64,000 nucleotides of DNA, from the NCBI GenBank assembly GCA_021324855.1, contig JAJPIG010000035.1, positions 1 through 64,000 of the forward strand, read 5' to 3'. Under the pieces are notes generated by a model. The model was given only the letters and a program-made list of their open reading frames with translations, was not told the DNA's origin and made no database searches. A program made the translations under genes and the position numbers. Below are positions 28,002 through 35,674 of the stretch, in pieces (position 1 is the first letter of the stretch; every line of letters begins with the position of its first letter). This DNA is from Pseudomonadota bacterium. Its GTDB lineage: Bacteria > Desulfobacterota > Binatia > Binatales > Binataceae.

Positions 28002-29165
28002 ATGCTGTGGTTGGCGGGCTTCGATCTGCGCATCACAGTGCTTGCGATCCCGCCGATTATACCGCTGATCCATCGCGACCTCGGGCTCAGCGAAGCCGGT
28101 GTCGCCGCGCTGACCGGATTGCCGGTGCTGCTGCTGGCCTCCGCAGCGACGCTGGGCTCGATGCTTATCGCGCGCTTTGACGCACGCCGGGCGATCATCT
28201 TCGGCCTTGCGCTGATTGGGGTGGCGTCGGCGCTCCGCGGCGTCGGCCCGTCGCTCCCGATGCTGTTCACGATGACCTTCCTGATGGGCGCAGGCATCGC
28301 TATCACGCAGCCGGCCCTCCCTTCGCTGGTCTATCATTGGCTCCCGGAGCGTATTGGAATTGCTACCGCGATTTACACCAATGGTCTTTTGATGGGCGAG
28401 GTGATCGGCGCCGCGCTTACGACTCTCTCGTTGGTGCCGATCGCCGGAAGCTGGCAGGGTGCGTTGGCAATCTGGGGAATCATCCCGATCGTCTCGGCGC
28501 TGATACTATGGCGGACCACGCCGGCCCTCGGACGGCGGCGCGAAGCGGATGAGCGCCCCGGATGGTTCCCCGATTTCCGCGATGCCGCCACGTTGCGGCT
28601 CGGTCTCACTCAGGCCGGCACCTCGATCGCCTACTTCGGCGCGAACGCGTTCATCCCGGACTATCTGCATTCGATACACGCGTCGCATCTGATCGCTCCA
28701 TCGCTCGGATGGTTAAACGCCGGGCAGATTCCGGCATCGATCGTGGTCGGCCTTTTTCCGGCGCTGTTCGTCGGCAAGCCGCGATCGATCCAGGCCGGCG
28801 CGATCGGTACGCTGTTGGGCCTGCTGATGTTCTTCGCACCGTATGCGTGGTGCCGGATGGCGGGCGCGGCGTTGATCGGTTTCGCATCCTCGGTCGCGTT
28901 CGTGGTCAACTGGGTCTTCCCGCCGCTGCTCGCAAAAAGCCCGGACGACATCCATCGGATGACCGCCGGGATGTTCACCATCGGCTACGGTCTGGCGTTC
29001 ATCATGCCGCTTTTGGGCGGCGTCGCATGGGACCGCACGGGAATCGCCGCGACTTCGCTCGCGCCGGTCGCGATCGGCGCGATTTTCCTGTTCATGGGCC
29101 CAATGGGTCTCACGATCCCGCAGCGTGACCTGCGCGAGGCCGAACGCGTCGCGGAAAGCGGTTGA
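28002..29165 (+). CDS. MFS transporter, CynX/NimT (cyanate/nitroimidazole) type
   Basis: 387 residues from ATG 28002 with about 12 membrane helices. The N-terminal FDLRITVLAIPPIIPLIHRD and LGLSEAGVAALTGLPVLLLA resemble CynX/NimT carriers, as do GAGIAITQPALPSLVYHWLP and GIATAIYTNGLLMGEVIG. The frame is open from a TTG at 27876 that has GGAG 4 nt upstream, so a 42-residue longer protein is possible. The solute is unknown. The amidohydrolase gene starts 84 nt downstream in the same direction. Confidence 0.88.
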   Translation: MLWLAGFDLRITVLAIPPIIPLIHRDLGLSEAGVAALTGLPVLLLASAATLGSMLIARFDARRAIIFGLALIGVASALRGVGPSLPMLFTMTFLMGAGIAITQPALPSLVYHWLPERIGIATAIYTNGLLMGEVIGAALTTLSLVPIAGSWQGALAIWGIIPIVSALILWRTTPALGRRREADERPGWFPDFRDAATLRLGLTQAGTSIAYFGANAFIPDYLHSIHASHLIAPSLGWLNAGQIPASIVVGLFPALFVGKPRSIQAGAIGTLLGLLMFFAPYAWCRMAGAALIGFASSVAFVVNWVFPPLLAKSPDDIHRMTAGMFTIGYGLAFIMPLLGGVAWDRTGIAATSLAPVAIGAIFLFMGPMGLTIPQRDLREAERVAESG

Positions 29166-29249
29166 TCGGCGAGTCGAAACCCGCCGCCTCTTCCAACCGC
29201 ACAGGGATCAGGGATAAATAAGAACTTACCGCACAGGAGGTGTATCCTA

Positions 29250-30767
29250 ATGGCCCAGGGATTCGACACTGTGCTCCGAGGCGGGTGTGTAATCGACCCC
29301 GCTCAGTCGATCAACGGTATCAACGACGTTGCGATCAAGGACGGCAGGATCGCCGCGATCGGAAAAGAACTCGATACCAGCGGCGCCGAGGTTATCAATG
29401 TCGCGGGCTCGATAGTCACGCCGGGCCTGGTCGATATCCACGTCCACGCTTACGGCATGCTGGGGTTCGCGTGGCCGGACCGGGTCGGGATTACGCAGGG
29501 CGTCACGACCTTCGTCGAGCCCGGCGGCCCGGGCGTCATATCGTATCCCGAGTACCGGGCGCTGACTCGCGGCGCGTTGATCACCAACCTCTATTGCGGT
29601 GCCTACATCAGCCCGACGGGCATCAGCGGCATCGAGGTCGTCGATGGCGACATCCGCGAGCTGGTTGATATTCCGATCGCTGAGTGGATCGATCTCGTCG
29701 AAGCGAACCGCGACGACATCCGTTATCTCAAGGTTGGAGCGTTCTCGAATTACGGCGCCGGTGTGGTGAAGCTCGGCAAGGGGATGGCGGACATCCTCGG
29801 GCTGCCGCTCTATATCCACATCGGCGATTTCATGAAGAGCTACAAGACCACCACGACGCCGACCGCCTTCAACATGGCGGAAAAGGGCGACATGGTGACG
29901 CACATCTATCATTCGAACCCCGGGAGCATCCTGGAGGACGACGGCCGAGTGCGTCCCGAGGTCTACGCGGCCGAGAAGCGCGGCGTGCTTTTCGATATCG
30001 GATACGGCGCGTACAACTTCAGCTTCGTGACGGCGGAAAAGGCGCTGCCGCAGGGCATCGTCCCGCATATCATCAGCTCCGATTTGCAGCAGGTGAACGT
30101 CACGGGGCCGTGCTACTCGCTCGCCAACGTGATGTCGATTTTCCTGAAGCTGGGGCTCACGCCCGAGCAGATCATCGAGCGCGTGACGATCAACGCGGCT
30201 CGCTCAGTCGGCTTGGAAGATCGGCATGGTACGCTGCACGTCGGACGCGCGGCGGACATCACGGTCCTTAAGATCGAAGAGGGCGACTTCGAGTTTGCCG
30301 ACACGCAGGGCAACAAGCGCAAAGGTAATCAGCGCTTCATGCCGACGATGGTCTTCAAGGACGGCCGCCGCCATCCGATCGATATGGAGATCGCGCAGGA
30401 ATATAACAACTGGTGCATGGACGTCGCGACCGACCATATCCCGGAAGCGGCCATGCGACTGAGCCCGATCCAGAAGGATTTCATCGGCGCGCTGGCCCGC
30501 GCGATTGACGACGTGCGCTGGGAGGCGAAGGAGTTCAACACTGTCTATGTCAGCATGCCGACGGCGATCGAATTGCATCGTCGCTTCCAGGCCACACAGC
30601 GGGCGGTTGGGCTTCCGCTCAAGGATGCGCTGCTTGCCCTGATGGCGTGCATGTTCGATTCGCCGTTCACCTATCAGTCGGGCGTGGTGATCGCGCGCCA
30701 GCCGCGCGAGTTCATTATGGAGCGCCTGGCTGCGGTGGCCAACGGCCACGCGCAGGCGGCGGCCTGA
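29250..30767 (+). CDS. Amidohydrolase-superfamily metal-dependent hydrolase with long C-terminal extension
   Basis: 505 residues. The opening DTVLRGGCVIDPAQSINGIN and the metal motif PGLVDIHVHAYG (HxH) are those of dihydroorotase/deacetylase-like amidohydrolases; VTHIYHSNPG supplies another His and HIISSDLQQVN the catalytic Asp. The catalytic part ends near residue 365 (GTLHVGRAADITVLKIEEGD). About 130 further residues follow (for example LSPIQKDFIGALARAIDDVR) that are not part of the usual fold. ATG 29250 has a strong AGGAGGTG 8 nt upstream. The substrate, a cyclic amide or N-acyl compound, is not known. A Rieske protein gene follows 24 nt later. Confidence 0.9.
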   Translation: MAQGFDTVLRGGCVIDPAQSINGINDVAIKDGRIAAIGKELDTSGAEVINVAGSIVTPGLVDIHVHAYGMLGFAWPDRVGITQGVTTFVEPGGPGVISYPEYRALTRGALITNLYCGAYISPTGISGIEVVDGDIRELVDIPIAEWIDLVEANRDDIRYLKVGAFSNYGAGVVKLGKGMADILGLPLYIHIGDFMKSYKTTTTPTAFNMAEKGDMVTHIYHSNPGSILEDDGRVRPEVYAAEKRGVLFDIGYGAYNFSFVTAEKALPQGIVPHIISSDLQQVNVTGPCYSLANVMSIFLKLGLTPEQIIERVTINAARSVGLEDRHGTLHVGRAADITVLKIEEGDFEFADTQGNKRKGNQRFMPTMVFKDGRRHPIDMEIAQEYNNWCMDVATDHIPEAAMRLSPIQKDFIGALARAIDDVRWEAKEFNTVYVSMPTAIELHRRFQATQRAVGLPLKDALLALMACMFDSPFTYQSGVVIARQPREFIMERLAAVANGHAQAAA

Positions 30768-30791
30768 GAACCGGAGACTCGCAACGTTTCG

Positions 30792-31109
30792 ATGGCTGAA
30801 TCCGACTGGATTGTGATCGAGGGCGTCAACCCGGCGACCGCTCAGTACCCGCTGGGCGTCGCTGCCGGCGGAGAGGAGATTCTGATTTTCCGCGTCGGCG
30901 CAAAGCTCTGCGGCATCCAGCGCATCTGCCCGCACCAGGAAGCCGACCTTGAGGGCGGCAAGGTCATGGGCGAGATGCTCAAATGCCCGCATCATGGATA
31001 CATCTTTCGCTTCGACACAGGCCGTTGCCTTAATTTTCCCGGCGTCAACGCCGATGTATACGAGGTCTCGACCGATAACGACACGCTGCGCGTACGCCGC
31101 CGCACGTGA
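30792..31109 (+). CDS. Rieske [2Fe-2S] protein, soluble ferredoxin type
   Basis: 105-residue stand-alone Rieske domain. The two cluster-binding boxes are present with correct spacing: C46-P-H48 in RICPHQEADLEGG and C65-P-H-H68 in LKCPHHGYIFRFDTGRCLNF. Length matches Rieske ferredoxins (about 105 residues) that deliver electrons to oxygenases or assist other redox enzymes. It is 24 nt after the amidohydrolase gene and 34 nt before the rhodanese-like selenoprotein gene. No oxygenase is adjacent. Confidence 0.95.
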   Translation: MAESDWIVIEGVNPATAQYPLGVAAGGEEILIFRVGAKLCGIQRICPHQEADLEGGKVMGEMLKCPHHGYIFRFDTGRCLNFPGVNADVYEVSTDNDTLRVRRRT

Positions 31110-31143
31110 GCGAACTGGATTGGAATTAACTCGGTTAATCCGG

Positions 31144-31650
31144 ATGTTTACGAATCCGAACTTGATGATGAAGTGGAAGCAGGCAATAGTCGCGGGATTC
31201 GCGGTGCTGATCGGGATCGCGTTGATGCCGGTCCCGCCGGTGCGCGCGCTCAGCCTGTCTTCGCTTATCGGTAATAGTTCCGAACCTGACAACATCAAGA
31301 AGATTCACGTCGCCGAACTCGTCGCCCTGATGCACAATCCCAGGGCGCACGTCGTCATCTATGATGCGAATCTGAATGACGTGCGGGCAAAATACGGGAT
31401 CATACCCGGCGCGCGGCTGCTGAGTTCAGCCGACGGATACGATCTCTCTGAACTGCCGGCGGACAAGCATGCGAAGCTGGTCTTTTACTGCACCAACCTG
31501 CATTGAATGGCTTCCGATGAAGCCGCCCGGCGGGCGGCAAAGGCCGGTTACTCGGACCTCTTCGAAATGAAAGACGGCATCGTGGGATGGGACGCCGCAG
31601 GCGAGCCGCATGTGCCCCTCGCCTCCTACAAATCGGCATCCGCCGATTGA
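31144..31650 (+). CDS. Exported rhodanese-like selenoprotein
   Basis: Probable 168-residue protein read through an in-frame TGA at 31504-31506 as selenocysteine 121. Before the UGA is a signal peptide (MMKWKQAIVAGFAVLIGIAL then MPVPPVRALS) and the first half of a rhodanese domain ending AKLVFYCTNLH. After it the same frame continues UMASDEAARRAAKAGYSDLF then EMKDGIVGWDAAGEP, exactly the second half (AA...GY...M..GI.GW..AG.P). The normal rhodanese Cys corresponds to C116, and U121 sits five residues later, where many relatives have a second Cys. A hairpin at 31522-31538 looks like a SECIS. Starts at 31144, 31165 or 31168 are all possible; the last two give the most compact signal peptide. A periplasmic sulfur or selenium transfer/redox role is inferred. 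Confidence 0.82.
31522..31538 (+). promoter_or_regulatory. Bacterial SECIS-like hairpin (rhodanese-like selenoprotein)
   Basis: GCCGCCC (31522-31528) pairs perfectly with GGGCGGC (31532-31538) around loop GGC. The loop starts 22 nt after the UGA and begins with G. The geometry (7-bp stem, 3-nt loop, G first) is the same as the hairpin at 514-530, though the bases differ completely. Confidence 0.68.
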
Positions 31651-31665
31651 GTCTTCCCGATCCTG

Positions 31666-33471
31666 TTGCGTGTGAGCGTTGAGCCCCGCCGCGAGACGCC
31701 CGCACGTGTGACTTTGCGCGAGACCACTCCGCGCGCGCTTCTCCTCGGTGTCCTGCTCGCGCTGATTCTCGGCGCAGCCAACGCGTACCTCGGCCTTTTC
31801 GCAGGGATGACGGTCTCCGCCAGCATCCCGGCGGCCGTCATCTCGATGGCGATCCTGCGCGCGCTTGGCGGCGCGACGATACTAGAGAACAATCTCGTGC
31901 AAACAGTGGCATCGGCGGGCGAGGCGGTCGCGGCCGGCGCGATCTTCACTTTTCCGGCGCTGGTCATCATGGGATATCGCGGCGCGCTCTCGTACTGGCA
32001 CATCACGATCCTGTGCCTGGTGGGCAGTACGATGGGCAGTTGGCTGATCGTTTTCATGCGCCGCGCGTACATCGTCGAGGAGCATCTGCCGTTTCCCGAA
32101 GGGGTTGCATGTGCCGAGGTGCTGCGCGCGGGCGAGGCGGCCGGTCGCGCGAAGCCGCTCTTGTGGGGCGGGATCATCGCGGCTAGCGTCAAGGCGGCAC
32201 AGGATGTGATCGGTTTCGCGCCGCGTGCGGTCGCGGGGGCGCGATGGTTCGCGGGCGGCGCATTTGCAGCCAGCTTCAATCTTTCCGGTGCGCTGCTTGG
32301 CGTCGGCTATATCGTCGGGTTTCGTATCGCAGCGCTGGTCTTCGCCGGCGGCGCGCTGGCGAATCTGATCGCGATTCCGATCGCAACCGCGATGTATCCG
32401 GAGCTGCATCGGCTGACGGCTGGCGATGCGGCGCATCAAATCTGGAGCAACCAGACAAGATATCTCGGCGTGGGCGCGATGCTGGTCGGCGGCCTTACGA
32501 CCATCTGGCGACTTCGCACGCGAATCGGGCGCGCTGTTAGCGAGAGCGTTGCTATTATTCGCGGCGCGTCACACCCCGTGGTCGTGCCGCGCGAAGAGAC
32601 CGATGTCTCGACGTCGACCGTCCTGGGCGCGGTGGCGCTTTGTGTCCCGGCCCTGTTTGCGATCGCATGGTTGCTTTCGGGGCGCGTCTGGCTCGCCGTC
32701 ATCCTTGCGATCGTTCTGGTGATCCTGAGCTTTTTCGGCTCGGCGATTGCCGGCTACCTGACCGGGCTGGTGGGGGCATCGAACAATCCGATCTCAGGCG
32801 TCACCGTTATCGTGTTACTCGGCGTAGCGATGCTTCTAAAGCTCCTCGGACTCGACTCGGCGGACGGCGCGCGGCTCGCGATCATGACCGGGGCGGTGAT
32901 CTGCGTGGCAGCCGCGATGGCCGGCGACTCGCTCCACGATCTGGCTACCGGCTATCACGTCGGGGCAACGCCGCGCGCGCTCGAGATCGGCGTGCTGATC
33001 GGCGCGATCGCATCGTCGTTCGTGATGGCGCCCGTGCTAAACGTGCTGATCGACGGTTACGGAATCGCTGGAGCTGCGCACGCCGGACCCGGCGCGCTCC
33101 CCGCCCCGCAAGCTTTCCTGATAGCCGGGGTGGCGCGGGGCGTGTTCGGCTCCAATCTTCCCTGGACGATGATCGGAACGGGCGCGGCGTTGGCGATCGC
33201 CGTAGCGGCCATCGATCGATGGCTCGAATCGAGCGGACGGAGACTGCGCCTGCCGGTGATGCCGCTTGCGTTGGGACTTTATCTGCCGTTTGGCCTCGGT
33301 ATAACGATCATGATTGGTTCGCTTGCGAATCTTTTCCACCCACGCGAAGACCGAGAAGGCGGGAACGTCGGATTACTTTTTGCCGCCGGGCTGGTCGCCG
33401 GCGAAGCATTGATGGGCGTGGCGAACGGCGCGCTGGTTACGATTGGCGCGCGATTACCCGTGATCAGATGA
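31666..33471 (+). CDS. OPT-family oligopeptide transporter
   Basis: About 600-residue membrane protein with some 14-16 hydrophobic helices. Family features are GAANAYLGLFAGMTVSASIP in the first helices, ENNLVQTVASAGEAVAAGAI, LPFPEGVACAEVLRAGE and, near the C terminus, MPLALGLYLPFGLGITIMIG. OPT carriers import peptides, and some bacterial or plant members move metal chelates. There is no ATG at the start; TTG 31666 or GTG 31672 is used, 15-21 nt after the selenoprotein stop, suggesting the same transcript. Confidence 0.9.
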   Translation: MRVSVEPRRETPARVTLRETTPRALLLGVLLALILGAANAYLGLFAGMTVSASIPAAVISMAILRALGGATILENNLVQTVASAGEAVAAGAIFTFPALVIMGYRGALSYWHITILCLVGSTMGSWLIVFMRRAYIVEEHLPFPEGVACAEVLRAGEAAGRAKPLLWGGIIAASVKAAQDVIGFAPRAVAGARWFAGGAFAASFNLSGALLGVGYIVGFRIAALVFAGGALANLIAIPIATAMYPELHRLTAGDAAHQIWSNQTRYLGVGAMLVGGLTTIWRLRTRIGRAVSESVAIIRGASHPVVVPREETDVSTSTVLGAVALCVPALFAIAWLLSGRVWLAVILAIVLVILSFFGSAIAGYLTGLVGASNNPISGVTVIVLLGVAMLLKLLGLDSADGARLAIMTGAVICVAAAMAGDSLHDLATGYHVGATPRALEIGVLIGAIASSFVMAPVLNVLIDGYGIAGAAHAGPGALPAPQAFLIAGVARGVFGSNLPWTMIGTGAALAIAVAAIDRWLESSGRRLRLPVMPLALGLYLPFGLGITIMIGSLANLFHPREDREGGNVGLLFAAGLVAGEALMGVANGALVTIGARLPVIR

Positions 33472-33507
33472 ACCTCCAAACTTTTGCGGGTTGCGATTTT
33501 ATGCGTC

Positions 33508-33537
33508 TTGACCTTACTCGAGCTGGCGAAATAAAGT
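33508..33537 (+). promoter_or_regulatory. Candidate promoter of the tandem secreted-protein genes
   Basis: TTGACC (33508-33513) and TAAAGT (33532-33537) separated by 18 nt lie 56 nt upstream of the ATG at 33593. This is the only sigma-70-like pair I see in the 121-nt gap after the OPT gene. Confidence 0.35.
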
Positions 33538-33592
33538 CCGGTAGTCCTGCAAAGACAATTATTGCAAGGGAGCGCGCAAGCGTACCGCGTTA

Positions 33593-34204
33593 ATGATAGC
33601 TCGCGTCAGGCTGGCATTTGTCGCATCGGTCCTTGCTTTGGGATTGTTCTGCCTTTTGATCGCTCCTGTGGCGCACGCCGGCCTTGGTGGGATTAAGGCC
33701 CCGAACGGACAGAAATTGTTCGAGTTTGGGTTGCTCGGCTCGGGGCCGTTGACGAATCCGTGCACGCCTGATTGGGGCACGTGCACGTTGAACGCGGGAG
33801 TAAATGGCAACGTCATCAACGCGGGATCGAGCCTCAACGAGACGATGGCTTGGAGCAACGATTCAGCCATCACGAGCGCCGGCGAAACCTGCTACACCGC
33901 GGCTGGAAACGGGACAATTGTCGCGAAGAAGGGCGACCAGATTGACTTCATCTTCAATGGTCTGCTGTGCGGAGACAGCGATACTTTCATCCCCAGCAGC
34001 CTGAACGCGACCTATATAGTGACCGGCGGCACGGGCCGCTTCGCGACCGCGGTTGGCTCCGGGAATTTCACGCAGAACAATTTTAACGTGAACAACGATT
34101 TAACCGGTCATCCGAAAGCCGGCGCCGTGGTGGTCGGCGCGGCAGCGATCGTCCGTTTCGACGGCACGCTTACGAAAGGCCCGGCAGTGAAGCCACAGCC
34201 ATGA
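33593..34204 (+). CDS. Secreted GGTG-motif beta-barrel-like protein A
   Basis: 203 residues with a clear signal peptide (LVLAS-type: RLAFVASVLALGLFCLLIAP then VAHAG). The mature part has paired Cys (TNPCTPDWGTCTLN, AGETCYTAAGNGT, NGLLCGDSDTF) suggesting disulfides, and ends with YIVTGGTGRFATAVGSGNFT. The GGTGRF turn is characteristic of allene-oxide-cyclase/dirigent-like beta barrels, so that fold is suggested, not proven. The following gene is a paralogue overlapping by 4 nt. Function unknown. Confidence 0.8.
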   Translation: MIARVRLAFVASVLALGLFCLLIAPVAHAGLGGIKAPNGQKLFEFGLLGSGPLTNPCTPDWGTCTLNAGVNGNVINAGSSLNETMAWSNDSAITSAGETCYTAAGNGTIVAKKGDQIDFIFNGLLCGDSDTFIPSSLNATYIVTGGTGRFATAVGSGNFTQNNFNVNNDLTGHPKAGAVVVGAAAIVRFDGTLTKGPAVKPQP

Positions 34205-34782
34205 GTGCCCGACGGCTTCCGATGATTCGCGCAAAAGTTTCGCTCACGATCCTCGCGGCAGCGATCGTCTTCCTGCTCGGCTCAGCCATTTCGCATGCGC
34301 AGGCGGTCGGTCCTTCGCCGATCAAGGGTCAGACTCTGTTCCTCTTCTCATTCATCGGCGCGGGACCGTCGACAGTGATGTGCGATGATGCTGGGAATTG
34401 CACGTCGACGTTTACCGGCAAAGCGAACGGCGCCGCGATCGGTCTCAACGCCGCCGTGTCGTCCTCATTTACGTGGAACATCGAAAATGGCGGAATCATT
34501 AGTGCTGGTGACATTTGTTATCTCGCAGCGGGCACCGGCACCGTCACGACCAAGGCGAAGGGGCAATTGACGTTCTCGCAGGTGGGGTTGCTGTGCGGGC
34601 CGCTCGACGGCTTTTCCCCCGCGGATTTCAACGGCGCCTTTACAGTGACCGGTGGCACGGGAAAATTCACCGCTTCAGTCGGTGGTGGCGGAGCAACTGC
34701 AAGCAGCGATTCCAACGGGTTCGTGCTGCTTTTCGCCGAAGGCTCGCTCACTTGGAAAGGCGCTGCGCCGCCAGCCGGATAA
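34201..34782 (+). CDS. Secreted GGTG-motif beta-barrel-like protein B
   Basis: 193 residues, signal peptide (ILAAAIVFLLGSAISHAQA) and the same layout as the preceding protein: VMCDDAGNCTSTF, AGDICYLAAGTGTVTTKAKG, QVGLLCGPLDGFSPADFNGA and FTVTGGTGKFTASVGGGGAT. Shared Cys spacing and the GGTG(R/K)F motif mark a tandem duplication. The ATG overlaps the previous stop (ATGA), so the two are translated together. The C terminus is shorter than that of protein A. Confidence 0.8.
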   Translation: MSARRLPMIRAKVSLTILAAAIVFLLGSAISHAQAVGPSPIKGQTLFLFSFIGAGPSTVMCDDAGNCTSTFTGKANGAAIGLNAAVSSSFTWNIENGGIISAGDICYLAAGTGTVTTKAKGQLTFSQVGLLCGPLDGFSPADFNGAFTVTGGTGKFTASVGGGGATASSDSNGFVLLFAEGSLTWKGAAPPAG

Positions 34783-34942
34783 TTCCACGAAAAATCTCAG
34801 CGTCACTCACCACATAAATCTTCGCGAGACCTTGTCAACACGGCGGGGCATGTGTGACTATCGCTTCCGTCGACCCGCCAGGCTTCATCCCATCCCAACT
34901 CTCCACCTGAGCCGCTTGGCGCGGGCAAAAAGGAGAAGCAAA

Positions 34943-35602
34943 ATGGAATGGAACAGCAAGAACGGCTTCAACTGGTGCGAGATTGTTGACCTCGACACGC
35001 TCGTCGGACGACTGATTCAGCCGGATACACGGCCCGGAAAATGGTCCGGCGAGGACATCAGACGCGCCCTCGGACTCTACAATTATGAAAACCGGCGCCA
35101 TTCCGATCAGCGCCGAGGAATCACACTGGTCAACAATGATATCGCCGGCACGGCCGGCACCTCGCCCGGCATCAGCATCTCTTTCCAGCCCCTGCTGCCC
35201 GGCGAGCGCGAGGATTTCCATCGCCACAATTACGTCGCTATCTACTACTGGGTGCAAGGCGAGGGTTATACGGTAATCGATGACGACGGTATCGATCGCG
35301 AAGAGCACCGCATCTACTGGAAGGGCGGCGATGTGGTTAGCGCGCCCGCCTGGTGCAATCATTCGCACGTCTGCACCGGGACTGAACCAGCCATCCAGCT
35401 CGCGATCCATGATTTTCCCGAGCTGTGCTTCAAACGCGCGATGCTCTCCGAGGATCCCGATGGCGCGCAATATCTGCGGCACATGGTGAAGGGGCAGGTG
35501 CCGAGCTTCAACGCACTTGACACCGAAGCCGACCTTGCCGAACGCAGCCAGCGCATCGCGATCAAACAGGGCGTGCCGTCGCCTAGCGGCGGCGGTAAAT
35601 AA
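34943..35602 (+). CDS. Cupin-domain protein (gentisate-dioxygenase-like)
   Basis: 219 residues from ATG 34943, which follows AAAAGGAGAAGC; a longer in-frame ORF from 34652 overlaps the previous gene and is rejected. The cupin core is visible as FHRHNYVAIYYWVQGEGYTV (metal His pair) and WKGGDVVSAPAWCNHSHVCT (second His motif). The pattern resembles gentisate 1,2-dioxygenase and related ring-cleavage cupins but the protein is only one cupin long. Metal-dependent dioxygenase or binding protein; substrate unknown. Confidence 0.85.
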   Translation: MEWNSKNGFNWCEIVDLDTLVGRLIQPDTRPGKWSGEDIRRALGLYNYENRRHSDQRRGITLVNNDIAGTAGTSPGISISFQPLLPGEREDFHRHNYVAIYYWVQGEGYTVIDDDGIDREEHRIYWKGGDVVSAPAWCNHSHVCTGTEPAIQLAIHDFPELCFKRAMLSEDPDGAQYLRHMVKGQVPSFNALDTEADLAERSQRIAIKQGVPSPSGGGK

Positions 35603-35620
35603 TCGAACGCTCCGTGCGCG

Positions 35621-35649
35621 GCGAAGCAGCCGATGATCGGTTGCTTCGC
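35621..35649. terminator. Strong hairpin between convergent genes (bidirectional terminator candidate)
   Basis: GCGAAGCAGCCGA (35621-35633) pairs with TCGGTTGCTTCGC (35637-35649) over 13 bp with one G-U and a 3-nt loop. It sits between the convergent cupin and DUF1329 genes. No U-tract follows, so a factor-dependent or simply stabilising role is equally possible. Confidence 0.5.
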
Positions 35650-35674
35650 GACTGGGCATTATTGATGGGCGCGA

